Below are positions 19,841 through 29,466 of a stretch of 64,000 nucleotides of DNA, piece by piece. This DNA comes from Flavobacterium sp. WC2421. Lineage in GTDB: Bacteria > Bacteroidota > Bacteroidia > Flavobacteriales > Flavobacteriaceae. The DNA lies in assembly GCF_040822115.1 (NCBI RefSeq), contig NZ_CP162004.1:2356001-2420000 (forward strand), read 5' to 3'. Position numbers and translations under genes: made by a program. Position 1 is the first letter of the stretch. Each line of letters starts with the position of its first letter. The notes under the pieces were generated by a model, which saw only the letters and a program-made list of their open reading frames with translations, ran no database searches and was not told the origin of the DNA.

Positions 19841-20260
19841 ATGAAAAAATTAGTAATGTTATTGTCAATTGTATTGGTATCCAGTTTTGCATTTGCAGGT
19901 ACACCACCTGAAGCAGTAAAAAAAGCTTTCGCTAAAAAATTCCCTACTGCTACCAAAGTGAGTTGGGGAAAAGAAGCGCCAAAGGAGTGGGAAGCAGACT
20001 TTATTTTTGAAGGAAATTCCATTTCGGCTAATTTTTTGCAAGATGGAACTTGGCTTGAGACTGAAAAAGAGATTAAAGCGATGAACTTACCAAAAGCCGT
20101 TTTAGCCACTGTAAAATCAAATTATTTGGATTGGAAAATAGCAGAGGCTGATCTAACCGAAACTGCTAAGAATGGAACCATATACGAAGTAGAGCTAAAA
20201 AAAGGGTTAAAGCGAAAAAGTTTAGCTTTCAAAGCAAATGGAACTTTAGTAAAAGAATAA
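19841..20260 (+). CDS. PepSY-like (DUF2874) periplasmic protein
   Basis: 139 residues with a signal peptide (MKKLVMLLSIVLVSSFAFAG). The mature part has two repeats of the BLIP-like fold of this family: a helix then VSWGKEAPKEWEADFIFEG, and a second with YEVELKKGLKRKSLAFKANG. Proteins of this type are common in Bacteroidota next to two-component systems and efflux genes; the role is unknown. The preceding 105-base gap could hold a separate promoter. Confidence 0.8.
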   Translation: MKKLVMLLSIVLVSSFAFAGTPPEAVKKAFAKKFPTATKVSWGKEAPKEWEADFIFEGNSISANFLQDGTWLETEKEIKAMNLPKAVLATVKSNYLDWKIAEADLTETAKNGTIYEVELKKGLKRKSLAFKANGTLVKE

Positions 20261-20287
20261 TTTTCGAACTAAATATTCAATTAATAT

Positions 20288-21103
20288 ATGATGTTAGAAA
20301 ATTTTAAATTCCAGTTTACATATCCTGCGACTAAAATTATTAAAAATGGTTCTTGTTTTTTGATCCTACTATTTTTAAATACTGGAATAATGGCACAAGG
20401 GCTTAGTAGCCAAGACAGTATTAAGGGTGCCAAAAATGGTAATTTAAGTTTCAATTACAAGCAATTGATTATACCAACGGTACTTGTTGGATACGGTATA
20501 ATTGGTATGGAAAATAAAAATTTAAAAGACTTGAACTTAGAAATCAAAGAGGAAGTCACCGAAAATATTGATAGAAAAATTAGTGTAGACGATTTCTCCC
20601 AATACGTTCCAGCATTAGCGGTTTACGGTCTGAATTTAGGAGGTATTAAAGGAAAAAATAATTTACGAGATCGAAGTATAATTTTTGCAACTTCTTATCT
20701 TATTATGGGAAGTACGGTTTATGCTTTGAAAAAAACAACCCATGTTTTAAGACCAGACGGAAGTAGTAATAATTCTTTTCCATCGGGACATACTGCTACT
20801 GCATTTGCTGGTGCCGAATTTTTATGGCAAGAGTACAAGGATGTTTCTATTTGGTACGGGATTTCAGGTTATATAGTAGCTACAGGAACAGGTTTTTTTA
20901 GAATCTATAATAATCGACATTGGTTTACTGATGTAACTATGGGGGCAGGAATAGGAATTTTAAGCACAAAAGTGGCCTATTGGATGTTTCCTTATATCAA
21001 TAATAAGATTTTTAAATCGAATAAGAATAATTCTTCAGTAATGGTTGCTCCCTTTTATAACGGAAGACAAATGGGACTCGGAATGGTCTTAAATCTACAT
21101 TAA
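20288..21103 (+). CDS. PAP2 family phosphatase
   Basis: 271 residues with an N-terminal hydrophobic segment. The three phosphatase motifs are present: KTTHVLRP (first), SFPSGHTATAFAGAEF (second, with the catalytic His), and RIYNNRHWFTDV (third, R-x5-H-x3-D). In the family these enzymes dephosphorylate membrane lipids such as undecaprenyl pyrophosphate, phosphatidic acid or lipid A. The active site should face the periplasm. Its place in an efflux/two-component cluster suggests a role in envelope stress or peptide resistance, which is inference. Confidence 0.88.
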   Translation: MMLENFKFQFTYPATKIIKNGSCFLILLFLNTGIMAQGLSSQDSIKGAKNGNLSFNYKQLIIPTVLVGYGIIGMENKNLKDLNLEIKEEVTENIDRKISVDDFSQYVPALAVYGLNLGGIKGKNNLRDRSIIFATSYLIMGSTVYALKKTTHVLRPDGSSNNSFPSGHTATAFAGAEFLWQEYKDVSIWYGISGYIVATGTGFFRIYNNRHWFTDVTMGAGIGILSTKVAYWMFPYINNKIFKSNKNNSSVMVAPFYNGRQMGLGMVLNLH

Positions 21104-21141
21104 GCACAACTTAGATTTTAATAAATTAAATATATAACACA

Positions 21142-22161
21142 ATGAAAAAAATAGTTGCATTAGTAATTCTTGGTTTTTCAATTGCAAATTGTAATAGCCA
21201 AACTTTCAAAGTTTCTGAGAAAATAAAATTACCTGGGAATGATGGCTGGGATTATCTTGCCGTTGATGATGTGAATCAACATTTATTTATTTCACACGGA
21301 AGTGAGGTAAATGTAATAGATTTAAAATCAAATGCCTTAATTACTACAATTCCTGATACAAAAGGGGTTCATGGTATTGCTATTGCAAATGATTTAAACA
21401 AAGCATTCATTTCTAATGGGAAAGACAATTCAGTATCAATTGTCAATTTAACCACTTTTGAATTGATCGAAAAAGTAGCTATTTCAGGTAAAAATCCAGA
21501 TGCCATTTTATATGATGCATTTTCCAAAAAAGTATTTACTTACAATGGGAAATCTAATAATGCTACAGTTTTAGACGCGATCACAAATAAAGAGATAAAA
21601 TCGATAGCTTTGGGTGGAAAACCAGAATTTTCAGTAACGAATACCAAAGGGTTGATTTTTGTAAATATCGAAGATAAAAACGAAATTAAAACCATCGATG
21701 CCACTAAACTGGCTGTAAAAGCTACTTGGAGCATTGCACCAGGAGACGAACCTTCAGGATTAGCAATTGATTTAGAATCGAATCGATTATTTGCAGTGTG
21801 TGGTAATAAGTTAATGGTGGTTGTAAATGCTATAAATGGTAAGGTTGTTAAAACTTTACCTATTGGTGATGGTTGCGATGGTGTTACTTTTAATCCTAAA
21901 AATAAACTTATTTTTAGTTCTAATGGAGAAGGAACAATTACAGTTGTTAAGGAAAAAAGCCCTGCAGTTTTTGCAGTACTACAAACAGTAAAAACCCCAA
22001 AAGGAGCACGAACAATTACTTTGAATAAAACTACAAATCAATTGTATTTATCTACTGCAAATTTTGGAGAAAAACCAAAACCTACCGCCGAAATTCCTAA
22101 TCCAAGACCAAGTATTATTCCTAACTCTTTTACTATTTTAGTAGTTGATGATAAAAAATAA
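21142..22161 (+). CDS. YncE-like beta-propeller protein, probable lipoprotein
   Basis: 339 residues. The signal sequence ends in SIANC, so Cys17 or so may be lipid-modified. The rest consists of blade-like repeats of about 40 residues, for example VNVIDLKSNALITTIPDTKG, VSIVNLTTFELIEKVAISGK and VVNAINGKVVKTLPIGDG, the hallmark of YncE/YVTN seven-bladed propellers. Such proteins act in the periplasm or outer membrane, often linked to metal handling. It is 38 bases after the PAP2 gene and 32 bases before the TolC gene, so co-transcription is likely. Confidence 0.85.
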   Translation: MKKIVALVILGFSIANCNSQTFKVSEKIKLPGNDGWDYLAVDDVNQHLFISHGSEVNVIDLKSNALITTIPDTKGVHGIAIANDLNKAFISNGKDNSVSIVNLTTFELIEKVAISGKNPDAILYDAFSKKVFTYNGKSNNATVLDAITNKEIKSIALGGKPEFSVTNTKGLIFVNIEDKNEIKTIDATKLAVKATWSIAPGDEPSGLAIDLESNRLFAVCGNKLMVVVNAINGKVVKTLPIGDGCDGVTFNPKNKLIFSSNGEGTITVVKEKSPAVFAVLQTVKTPKGARTITLNKTTNQLYLSTANFGEKPKPTAEIPNPRPSIIPNSFTILVVDDKK

Positions 22162-22193
22162 ATAAACTACTTATTTTTGAATAAATTTATCCA

Positions 22194-23432
22194 ATGAGAT
22201 CATTCCTTATCATTCTTATTTTTTTAATTACGGCTTCGTCCTTTTCACAGGAAAAGGACTTGGTTTTTTATATAGAAAAAGCCCAAACTAATTCCCCTTT
22301 ACTAAAAGACATATCGAATCAAATTCAATCCAATACAATTGATAGTTTGCTTATTAGAGCTACTTACAAGCCGCTGGTTGCCGCAAATATAAATGGGTAT
22401 ATTGCTCCTAATTATAACGGTTTTGGTTATGATACTGCTTTGAGCAACGGTCAATCCATAACAGGATTGGTAGGAATTAATAAAAAAATAATTGGTAAAA
22501 GTATAATTAATTCGCAAGCAGAAACCTTCAAAATCATTAAAGAGGGTTTAGTTTTAAATAAAAAAATTGCGGTTAAAGATTTGCATAAAGCTATTATAGC
22601 GCAATACATCACGACTTACGGTAGTGCAGAGCAAATGGTTTACAACCAAAATATGGCTGCATTACTGAAAAATGAAGCCGTGATTTTGAAAAAACTCACC
22701 CAAAATTCCATTTATAGGCAAACGGATTATTTGATTTTTATTTCAACCTTAAAGCAGCAAGAATTACAGGTTTTGCAATTGAAACAACAATATCAAAATG
22801 ATTTGGGGTTACTCAATTATTTATCAGGAGAAACGGATACTACTTTTGTCAATTTAAAAAAACCAACAATTGCTTTAAAAAGTATACAAAATGAAAAGAC
22901 TACTGTTTTTGAAAAGCAATTCGAAACCGATAGCTTGAAAATTATCAATCAAAATAAATTAATAGATAACAGCTATAAACCTTCTCTTTCGTTACTTGGT
23001 GATGCGGGTTATATGTCTAGTTTTATCAGTCAAGGATATAAAAATTTCGGCTTTAGTGTTGGTTTAGGATTATCTATTCCTATTTACGATGGAAATCAGA
23101 AAACCTTGTTGCATCAAAAAAACAAAACTGCGTTGGCTACTAATTTAGCGTATAAAAACAATTTTAATAAACAATATCAGCAACAATTATTGATGTTAAA
23201 TCAGCAATTAAAACAAACCTTTGAAATTCAAAATCAGTTGCAATCTCAACTTCAAATAAGTGATGCGCTTATCGATGCCAATAAAAAACTGTTACTTTCT
23301 GGAGATGCTCAAATTACTGATTTTATGATTGCTATAGGAAATGTTATCAATATCAATAATACGATTTCGCAAAACAAAATAAATACGCTTCAACTGATTA
23401 ATGAAATCAATTATTGGAGTTCTAATGACTAA
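22194..23432 (+). CDS. TolC family outer membrane efflux protein
   Basis: 412 residues with a signal peptide (MRSFLIILIFLITASSFSQ). Long amphipathic helices with many Gln and Leu, such as LKQQELQVLQLKQQYQND and LLMLNQQLKQTFEIQNQLQS, alternate with beta segments (YKPLVAANINGYIAPNY; FGFSVGLGLSIPIYDGNQKT), the usual TolC layout. It forms the outer membrane duct of the RND pump encoded two genes later. Its stop overlaps the start of the adaptor gene (ATGACTAA). Confidence 0.88.
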   Translation: MRSFLIILIFLITASSFSQEKDLVFYIEKAQTNSPLLKDISNQIQSNTIDSLLIRATYKPLVAANINGYIAPNYNGFGYDTALSNGQSITGLVGINKKIIGKSIINSQAETFKIIKEGLVLNKKIAVKDLHKAIIAQYITTYGSAEQMVYNQNMAALLKNEAVILKKLTQNSIYRQTDYLIFISTLKQQELQVLQLKQQYQNDLGLLNYLSGETDTTFVNLKKPTIALKSIQNEKTTVFEKQFETDSLKIINQNKLIDNSYKPSLSLLGDAGYMSSFISQGYKNFGFSVGLGLSIPIYDGNQKTLLHQKNKTALATNLAYKNNFNKQYQQQLLMLNQQLKQTFEIQNQLQSQLQISDALIDANKKLLLSGDAQITDFMIAIGNVININNTISQNKINTLQLINEINYWSSND

Positions 23433-24351
23433 TACTATGAATAAATTTATCTTTTTTTTGGTGCTAATTCCGGTCTGTTTTACCGCATGTAAGGACAATT
23501 CAGTAACCGAGAAACCTATTGATGCTAGTATTCCTGTAACGATTACTTCTATTGATACAACTGGTATTGAAAATTATATGGAATTGAATGCTACAGCAAC
23601 TTATTTAGTTAAAAATAATATTAAAGCGAATGCTACTGGGTACTTGAGTTCCGTTAATGTAGCAATAAATGATTTTGTAAACAACGGTTCCACCTTGTTT
23701 TCGATTAAAACAAGAGAATCTAAAGTGCTGGGTAATACGATAAATAAAATTGACCCTAGTTTGAATTTTGGCGGAGCTATTCAAGTGCATTCTAACACGA
23801 GTGGAATAGTAACAATGGTAAATGTGCAACAAGGAGATTATGTGCAAGATGGTGATCCATTGGTAACAATAAATGACGCTAATAGTTTTGCATTGGTGTT
23901 AAGTTTGCCTTATGAATTAAAAAAATTCGTTACAGCTGGACAACATTTGAATGTTAGTTTGCCTGATGGGAGTGATAGAATTGCAACAGTTCAAAAGTTT
24001 TCACCTACAGTGGATGCCACTTCGCAAACCCAAAATGTAATTTTGAAAATAAATGGGAAACAAGATATTCCTGAAAATTTAATTGTAAAAGTTAGAATTA
24101 ATAAAAGCTCAAATTCTAAAACTATTTCGTTACCCAAAGGGGCCGTATTAAGTGATGAAACCGAAACTGATTTTTGGATTATGAAAATGATAAATTCTAA
24201 CACAGCTATTAAAATTCCAATAGAAAAGGGAATTCAGACAGATGATAGAATCCAAATTTTAGCACCACAATTAACGGCTAAAGATAAAATTTTAGTTACG
24301 GGTAATTATGGAGTGAGCGATACGATTAAGGTTAAAGTAATCGGAAAATAA
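23425..24351 (+). CDS. RND efflux periplasmic adaptor (membrane fusion protein)
   Basis: 308 residues from the start chosen here. I prefer ATG 23425 over an ATG at 23401 because it overlaps the TolC stop (ATGACTAA), has GGAG just upstream, and gives a clean lipoprotein signal (KFIFFLVLIPVCFTACK). The lipoyl/barrel-sandwich halves can be seen: VKNNIKANATGYLSSVNVAI, then VHSNTSGIVTMVNVQQGDYV. A beta-barrel domain follows. The coiled hairpin between the lipoyl halves is very short. It links the inner membrane pump to TolC. Confidence 0.88.
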   Translation: MTNTMNKFIFFLVLIPVCFTACKDNSVTEKPIDASIPVTITSIDTTGIENYMELNATATYLVKNNIKANATGYLSSVNVAINDFVNNGSTLFSIKTRESKVLGNTINKIDPSLNFGGAIQVHSNTSGIVTMVNVQQGDYVQDGDPLVTINDANSFALVLSLPYELKKFVTAGQHLNVSLPDGSDRIATVQKFSPTVDATSQTQNVILKINGKQDIPENLIVKVRINKSSNSKTISLPKGAVLSDETETDFWIMKMINSNTAIKIPIEKGIQTDDRIQILAPQLTAKDKILVTGNYGVSDTIKVKVIGK

Positions 24352-24360
24352 AAAGGTTTA

Positions 24361-24420
24361 CCACAGATTTAAAAGATTAAAAAATTTTTATAAATCTGTA
24401 AAAATCGGTCTAATCAGTGG
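24361..24420. repeat. REP-like inverted element between adaptor and pump genes
   Basis: CCACAGATTTA at 24361 is answered by TAAATCTGT at 24391-24399 and by a CAGTGG end at 24415-24420. Sequences of this CCACAGATTTA...AATCTGT form are, as I recall, scattered in intergenic positions in Flavobacterium genomes. Only one copy is in this window, so the repeat nature is not proven here. Confidence 0.4.
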
Positions 24421-24435
24421 CTAAAAAAATAAATA

Positions 24436-27400
24436 ATGAACAACTTCTTCGTAAAACATAAAAATGGTTTAAGCGCCATAATCTTCCTAATTATTTTAGG
24501 AGGTTTTTTTGCCTATTCAGAGATGCAAACAGGCTTGTTTCCTGAAATAACTTTTCCCAAAATAAAAATCATTGCCGATGCAGGACAACAACCTGTTGAT
24601 AAAATGATGATTACGGTTACCAAACCGTTAGAAAATGCCATTAAAAAAGTTCAAGATTTAAAAACCATTAGAAGTACAACCAGTCGCGGAAGTTGTGAAA
24701 TATCCGCTTTTATGGATTGGAAAGCAGATATTGATTTGAGTAAAACGCGTATTGAAGAACAAATCAACCAAATCAAAAATAATCTACCTCCTGATACTCA
24801 AATCACGGTAGAAAAAATGAATCCGTCCATTCTTCCTGTAATTGGGTATGCTATCGAAGGCAAAGGAATGTCGGCAATTGAGTTAAAAAAAATAGCCAAT
24901 TTTACTATAAAACCATTTCTTTCTCAAATAGATGGTGTATCGGAAATTAGAATTATTGGCGGTAAAGAAAAAGAATATTGGTTGTCCTTAGATTTTAATA
25001 AAATGACTGCACTAGGTATTACACCAGATGCCATTTCCCAGGTTTTAAGTCAGACCAATTTTATAAAATCAAATGGTTATTTGTCTGATTATCGCTATTT
25101 GTATTTAACCATTACGGATGCCCAAGTTGACAAAAAAGAAGAGTTGGAAAATTTGATTATCAGTAATAATGGGAAAGGAATTGTTACACTAAAAGACATT
25201 GCTGCTGTTGAAATTAAAGAAGCTAAAGAATACATAAAAGTAAATGCTAATGGGAAAGAAAGTATTTTGGTTGCTGTCATTAAGCAGCCCAATTCTAATT
25301 TAATTTCTCTTTCGGATGCCATGAGTCAAAAGCTGCAGGATTTAAAAACAATCCTTCCCAAAGGCATCACGATTAAACCATTTTATGAGCAAGCCCGTTT
25401 TGTAAATGATGCGGTAAAAAGTGTTACAGACAGTTTATTAATTGGATTATTATTGGCCATAATTGTCGCAGTTTTGTTTTTGAAATCTGCCAAAGCCAGT
25501 GCTACTATATTAATTATTATTCCTGTAACACTGGGATTAACATTGGTTGTTTTATACCTCACAGGGCAAACGTTCAATATTATGACTTTGGGGGCAATAG
25601 CGGCTGCTTTAGGGCTAATTATTGATGATGCCATCGTTGTGGTAGAACAAATTCACCGTACACATGAAGAACATCCTGACGAGCCTACGGTTTCGCTTTT
25701 GCAAAAAGCAATTCATTATTTATTTCCAGCCATGTTGGGATCATCCATCAGTACAATTGTAATTTTTATTCCTTTTGTTTTAATGAGCGGAGTTGCAGGT
25801 TCCTATTTCAAAGTACTTACGGATACGATGATTATCACTTTGGTTTGTTCCTTTTTTGTTACTTGGTTGTTGCTTCCGGTTGTCTATTTATTGCTTTCCA
25901 AGAAAGACAGAGGGATAGCTGAAACAGAAAAAGTCTCTGAAATTCATGAAGTGAAAACTCAAAATTGGGTGTCTTATTTTATTGGAAAACCTATTATAAG
26001 TATTACTTTTTGCCTTGTTTTAATACTTTCAATAGTTATTATTCTACCTAATTTAGAAACTGGTTTTTTACCCGAAATGGATGAAGGAAGTATTATTTTA
26101 GATTATGAAAGTCCGCCAGGAACTTCACTTGAAGAAACGGATAGAATGCTGAACGAAGTAGAGAAAATTATTATAAAAGTTCCAGAAGTTGAAGCCTACA
26201 GTCGCAGGACAGGTACCCAAATGGGATTTTTTATTACGGAACCAAATCGAGGGGATTATTTAATCCAATTGAAGAAAGACAGAAATAAAACCAGTAATGA
26301 TGTAATTGATGAAATTCGTGCCAAAGTAGAGGCTACGCAGCCTGCTTTGCGTATCGATTTTGGGCAAGTAATTGGAGATATGTTGGGGGATTTAATGAGT
26401 TCCGTTTCACCAATTGAAGTCAAAGTCTATGGAAATGATCAGGCACAATTACAAAAAACGGCAAAACAGGTTGCTGCTATTGTTGAAAAAGTAAAAGGAA
26501 CCGCCGATGTTTTTGATGGTATTGTTTTGGCTGGACCAGTAATTAATATTCATCCTAATTACATTCAATTGGCACAATACGGAATCACTCCATCGGACTT
26601 ACAGTTTCAAATGCAAACCGCTTTAGAAGGAAATGTAGTAGGAAGCTTGTTAGAAAATGAAAAACAAACTCCCATAAGATTAATTTATGCCAATGGGAAA
26701 AAAAGAAGTTTGGAAGACATTAAACAACTAAAAATATTTTTACCTAATGGACAAGCTATTCCGATTACCAGTTTAGTAACGATTTCAATCGAAAAAGGAG
26801 TAGCTGAAATCGAGCGCGAAAATCTACAAATGATGAGTGTAGTAACTGGACGATTAGATAATCGAGATTTAGGAAGTGTGATGAAGGAAATTCAAACTAA
26901 AGTCACCTCTCAAATTAAATTGCCAAGCGGTTATTATATTGAATATGCGGGAGCTTATAAAGACCAGCAACAATCGTTCAAAGAGTTATTGATGATTTTA
27001 ATCGCTTCTTCTTTATTGGTTTTTGGTGTTATTCTATTCCTTTTTAGAGATTTTAGAGTAGCGTTTGTCATTTTATTAATCTCTGTTTTAGGAATTGCAG
27101 GAAGTTATCTTTTGCTTTTTATTACAGCCACTCCACTTAATGTAGGGAGTTACACTGGAATTATAATGATTGTGGGTATTATTGCCGAAAATGCCATTTT
27201 TACTTTTCTACAATTTAGAGAAACCTTTAAGTTAACAAGAAACGTCAATGAATCCATTGTATATTCGATTTCTACTCGATTACGACCAAAACTAATGACG
27301 GCGTTAGGAGCTATTATTGCGCTTTTACCTTTAGCGATTGGAATAGGTACGGGATCTGAGTTGCATCAGCCATTAGCTATTGCAGTGATTGGAGGATTCC

Positions 27401-27489
27401 TGATTGCGATGCCTTTATTACTGATTGTGTTACCAAGTTTGCTAGCGCGAGTCTATAAAAACGAAAAAGAATTTAAACATTTTCAATAG
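24436..27489 (+). CDS. RND efflux transporter permease
   Basis: 1017 residues, the normal AcrB/CzcA superfamily length. Twelve membrane helices occur as one near the N-terminus, a group at about 330-500, one near 520, and a group at about 855-1010, with two large periplasmic loops. TM4 carries the paired Asp of proton relay in ALGLIIDDAIVVVEQIH. The first loop has the porter motifs KMNPSILPVIGYAIEG. It pumps a substrate from the periplasm or membrane to the outside with the TolC and adaptor proteins upstream. Substrate class, drug or metal, is not clear from the sequence. Confidence 0.93.
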   Translation: MNNFFVKHKNGLSAIIFLIILGGFFAYSEMQTGLFPEITFPKIKIIADAGQQPVDKMMITVTKPLENAIKKVQDLKTIRSTTSRGSCEISAFMDWKADIDLSKTRIEEQINQIKNNLPPDTQITVEKMNPSILPVIGYAIEGKGMSAIELKKIANFTIKPFLSQIDGVSEIRIIGGKEKEYWLSLDFNKMTALGITPDAISQVLSQTNFIKSNGYLSDYRYLYLTITDAQVDKKEELENLIISNNGKGIVTLKDIAAVEIKEAKEYIKVNANGKESILVAVIKQPNSNLISLSDAMSQKLQDLKTILPKGITIKPFYEQARFVNDAVKSVTDSLLIGLLLAIIVAVLFLKSAKASATILIIIPVTLGLTLVVLYLTGQTFNIMTLGAIAAALGLIIDDAIVVVEQIHRTHEEHPDEPTVSLLQKAIHYLFPAMLGSSISTIVIFIPFVLMSGVAGSYFKVLTDTMIITLVCSFFVTWLLLPVVYLLLSKKDRGIAETEKVSEIHEVKTQNWVSYFIGKPIISITFCLVLILSIVIILPNLETGFLPEMDEGSIILDYESPPGTSLEETDRMLNEVEKIIIKVPEVEAYSRRTGTQMGFFITEPNRGDYLIQLKKDRNKTSNDVIDEIRAKVEATQPALRIDFGQVIGDMLGDLMSSVSPIEVKVYGNDQAQLQKTAKQVAAIVEKVKGTADVFDGIVLAGPVINIHPNYIQLAQYGITPSDLQFQMQTALEGNVVGSLLENEKQTPIRLIYANGKKRSLEDIKQLKIFLPNGQAIPITSLVTISIEKGVAEIERENLQMMSVVTGRLDNRDLGSVMKEIQTKVTSQIKLPSGYYIEYAGAYKDQQQSFKELLMILIASSLLVFGVILFLFRDFRVAFVILLISVLGIAGSYLLLFITATPLNVGSYTGIIMIVGIIAENAIFTFLQFRETFKLTRNVNESIVYSISTRLRPKLMTALGAIIALLPLAIGIGTGSELHQPLAIAVIGGFLIAMPLLLIVLPSLLARVYKNEKEFKHFQ

Positions 27490-27530
27490 TTTTTGTAAAA
27501 TGATTATGGTGTAAATGAAATGAAATTACA

Positions 27531-27558
27531 AGCCGAAACAACCCGTTTCGGCTTTTTA
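27531..27558 (+). terminator. Rho-independent terminator of the efflux operon
   Basis: AGCCGAAAC (27531-27539), loop AACCC, GTTTCGGCT (27545-27553), then a T tract. It uses nearly the same stem as the terminator at 16311. Confidence 0.9.
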
Positions 27559-27678
27559 TATTTGGATAATTAGCAATTTAGAATGTCTTTTGAAACAGAA
27601 TAAAATAAAAAAATCTTAACTTTAGAAAAGAATAAATTTTAATCCAAAGTGATATAATAAATACCTCCTCAAATAAAA

Positions 27679-28860
27679 ATGGTACCCATGCTACAAAACA
27701 TACTTATCGAAAGAAAAATTTATGCCACAGAAGAACATAAAATGATGCAATCCATGATCCAAGAATTCATTGCAAATGAAATTATGGGACAGTTAGATCA
27801 TTGGGAAAAACAAGGAATGGTTTCTCGTGAAATTTGGAAAAGAGCAGGAGAGTTAGGGCTACTATGTTTAGATATTCCAGAAATATATGGAGGTGGAGGA
27901 TTGGATTTTACTTTTAATGCGCTACTTATTGAGGAGTTTGCTAAAAAAGGAATTACAGGTCCAGGATTTTCACTTCATTCAGATATTGTAGCGCCTTATT
28001 TGCTGCATTATGGAACCGAATTACAAAAACAAAAGTATTTACCTCTAATGGCAAAAGGGGAGCTTATTACCGCTATAGGTATGACCGAACCCAATTGTGG
28101 GAGTGATTTAAAAGCATTGGGAACTACTGCAGAAGACAAAGGCGATCATTATTTAGTAAATGGTCAAAAAACGTTTATAACCAATGGTTTTATGTGTGAT
28201 ATGGCTATAGTTGCTGTAAAAACAAATGCTAAAACTGAGGATGAAGGGGTAACTTTACTCATTTTAGAGTCGGAAATGGAGGGTTTTAATAAAGGAAATC
28301 CACTCAGAAAAATAGGGATGAAATCGCAGGATACAGCCGAGTTGTTTTTTGACAATGTGAAAGTTCCAAAAGAAAACCGACTTGGGGACGAAAAAATGGG
28401 CTTTAAAATTATGATGAAAGAATTAGCACGCGAGCGACTAACTGTGGGAATTATGGCGGTTGCCACCGCTGAGGGTGCTATTGAAGACACGATTAAATAT
28501 ACTACTGAACGCACTGCTTTTGGATCTCCAATTGCTGGGTTTCAAAATACCCAGTTTAAAATTGCCGAATGCGCTACTCAAATGCAAATACATCAGGCCT
28601 TTTTAGATCGTTGTATTGAGTTAATGAGTACACATAAATTATCGAGTGAGAGTGCTTCCATGATCAAATATTCGGCCACGGATATGTGTGGTAAATTAGT
28701 GGACGAATGTTTGCAATTGTTTGGAGGATACGGATACATGTGGGACTACCCAATTGCACGAATGTATGCTGACAATAGAGTTACCCGAATTTATGCTGGC
28801 ACGAATGAAATCATGAAAATATTAATTGCCCGTGCCTTATTTAAAGATGTATTAAAATAA
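27679..28860 (+). CDS. Acyl-CoA dehydrogenase
   Basis: 393 residues (390 if the in-frame ATG at 27688 is used). The three-part acyl-CoA dehydrogenase fold is clear: helical N-domain, middle beta domain with AIGMTEPNCGSDLKAL and GQKTFITNGFMCDM (FAD-binding), and C-domain with AFGSPIAGFQNTQFKIAE, QLFGGYGYMWDYPIARMY and RIYAGTNEIMK, where the Glu is the usual base. It introduces a double bond into an acyl-CoA and passes electrons to ETF. No other fatty acid genes lie beside it. Its 3' end overlaps the convergent gene by nine bases. Confidence 0.93.
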   Translation: MVPMLQNILIERKIYATEEHKMMQSMIQEFIANEIMGQLDHWEKQGMVSREIWKRAGELGLLCLDIPEIYGGGGLDFTFNALLIEEFAKKGITGPGFSLHSDIVAPYLLHYGTELQKQKYLPLMAKGELITAIGMTEPNCGSDLKALGTTAEDKGDHYLVNGQKTFITNGFMCDMAIVAVKTNAKTEDEGVTLLILESEMEGFNKGNPLRKIGMKSQDTAELFFDNVKVPKENRLGDEKMGFKIMMKELARERLTVGIMAVATAEGAIEDTIKYTTERTAFGSPIAGFQNTQFKIAECATQMQIHQAFLDRCIELMSTHKLSSESASMIKYSATDMCGKLVDECLQLFGGYGYMWDYPIARMYADNRVTRIYAGTNEIMKILIARALFKDVLK

Positions 28861-29412
28861 AGAAGTCTGTATAAATTCTTGTTTTGTATTCCCGTTAAAC
28901 GGAAAATGGGCTATGATTTTAAATTGTTTTACTGCAGCATCAAAGCGTCTTAAAACGACATCTTCACAACGGTATTCTAATTCAATATTTGGAAACATAC
29001 GGAAAGCCATTTCTAAATTTTCAGCAGATAGTTTTCGGGCTATAGATAAGTGAGGATCCGTGCTTTTATGTACAATTGGGAAACGGATTTCTTTATGAAA
29101 ACGTTTCATAATAGGAATTAGTTCTTCTTTCGAATTTGGATTTGGTGCAATAAAAAAAGCGCCATTTGGATAACTACCAAAATGATCTAAAACTACTTTT
29201 AGGGGTTGGATGGAATCGCCTATTTTGGCGAGTTGTTTTTTGATATTTTCTAATTGTATGTCAGTTGCGGTAAATTCACCAATGGTAATATGCGCCAATG
29301 AGTTTTTACTGTTAAACCAGCCTATTTTTTCTGACAGAGTTTCCTTCATCATTTTAATTTTAGAAATAATATCTTCTGATGGGTGTAAAACAATGGAGTA
29401 GGTATTGGGCAT
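28852..29412 (-). CDS. 2'-5' RNA ligase / 2H phosphoesterase family protein
   Basis: 186 residues. The two HxT/S motifs of 2H phosphoesterases are AHITIGEF (about 41-48) and DPHLSIARK (about 121-129), with the usual spacing of about 80 residues. Family members hydrolyse or form 2'-5' or cyclic phosphodiester bonds in RNA or nucleotides; the substrate is unknown. It has no signal peptide. Confidence 0.82.
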   Translation of the reverse strand: MPNTYSIVLHPSEDIISKIKMMKETLSEKIGWFNSKNSLAHITIGEFTATDIQLENIKKQLAKIGDSIQPLKVVLDHFGSYPNGAFFIAPNPNSKEELIPIMKRFHKEIRFPIVHKSTDPHLSIARKLSAENLEMAFRMFPNIELEYRCEDVVLRRFDAAVKQFKIIAHFPFNGNTKQEFIQTSLF

Positions 29413-29466
29413 TTTTTAATTTTGATAAAAATTAGTACAGAATTTAAATGGATAAAATTCAGTTTT

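Noticed and set aside
23401..23424. Longer N-terminus of the RND adaptor
   Set aside because: It would put eight extra residues before a clean lipoprotein signal; ATG 23425 has a better ribosome site and overlaps the TolC stop.
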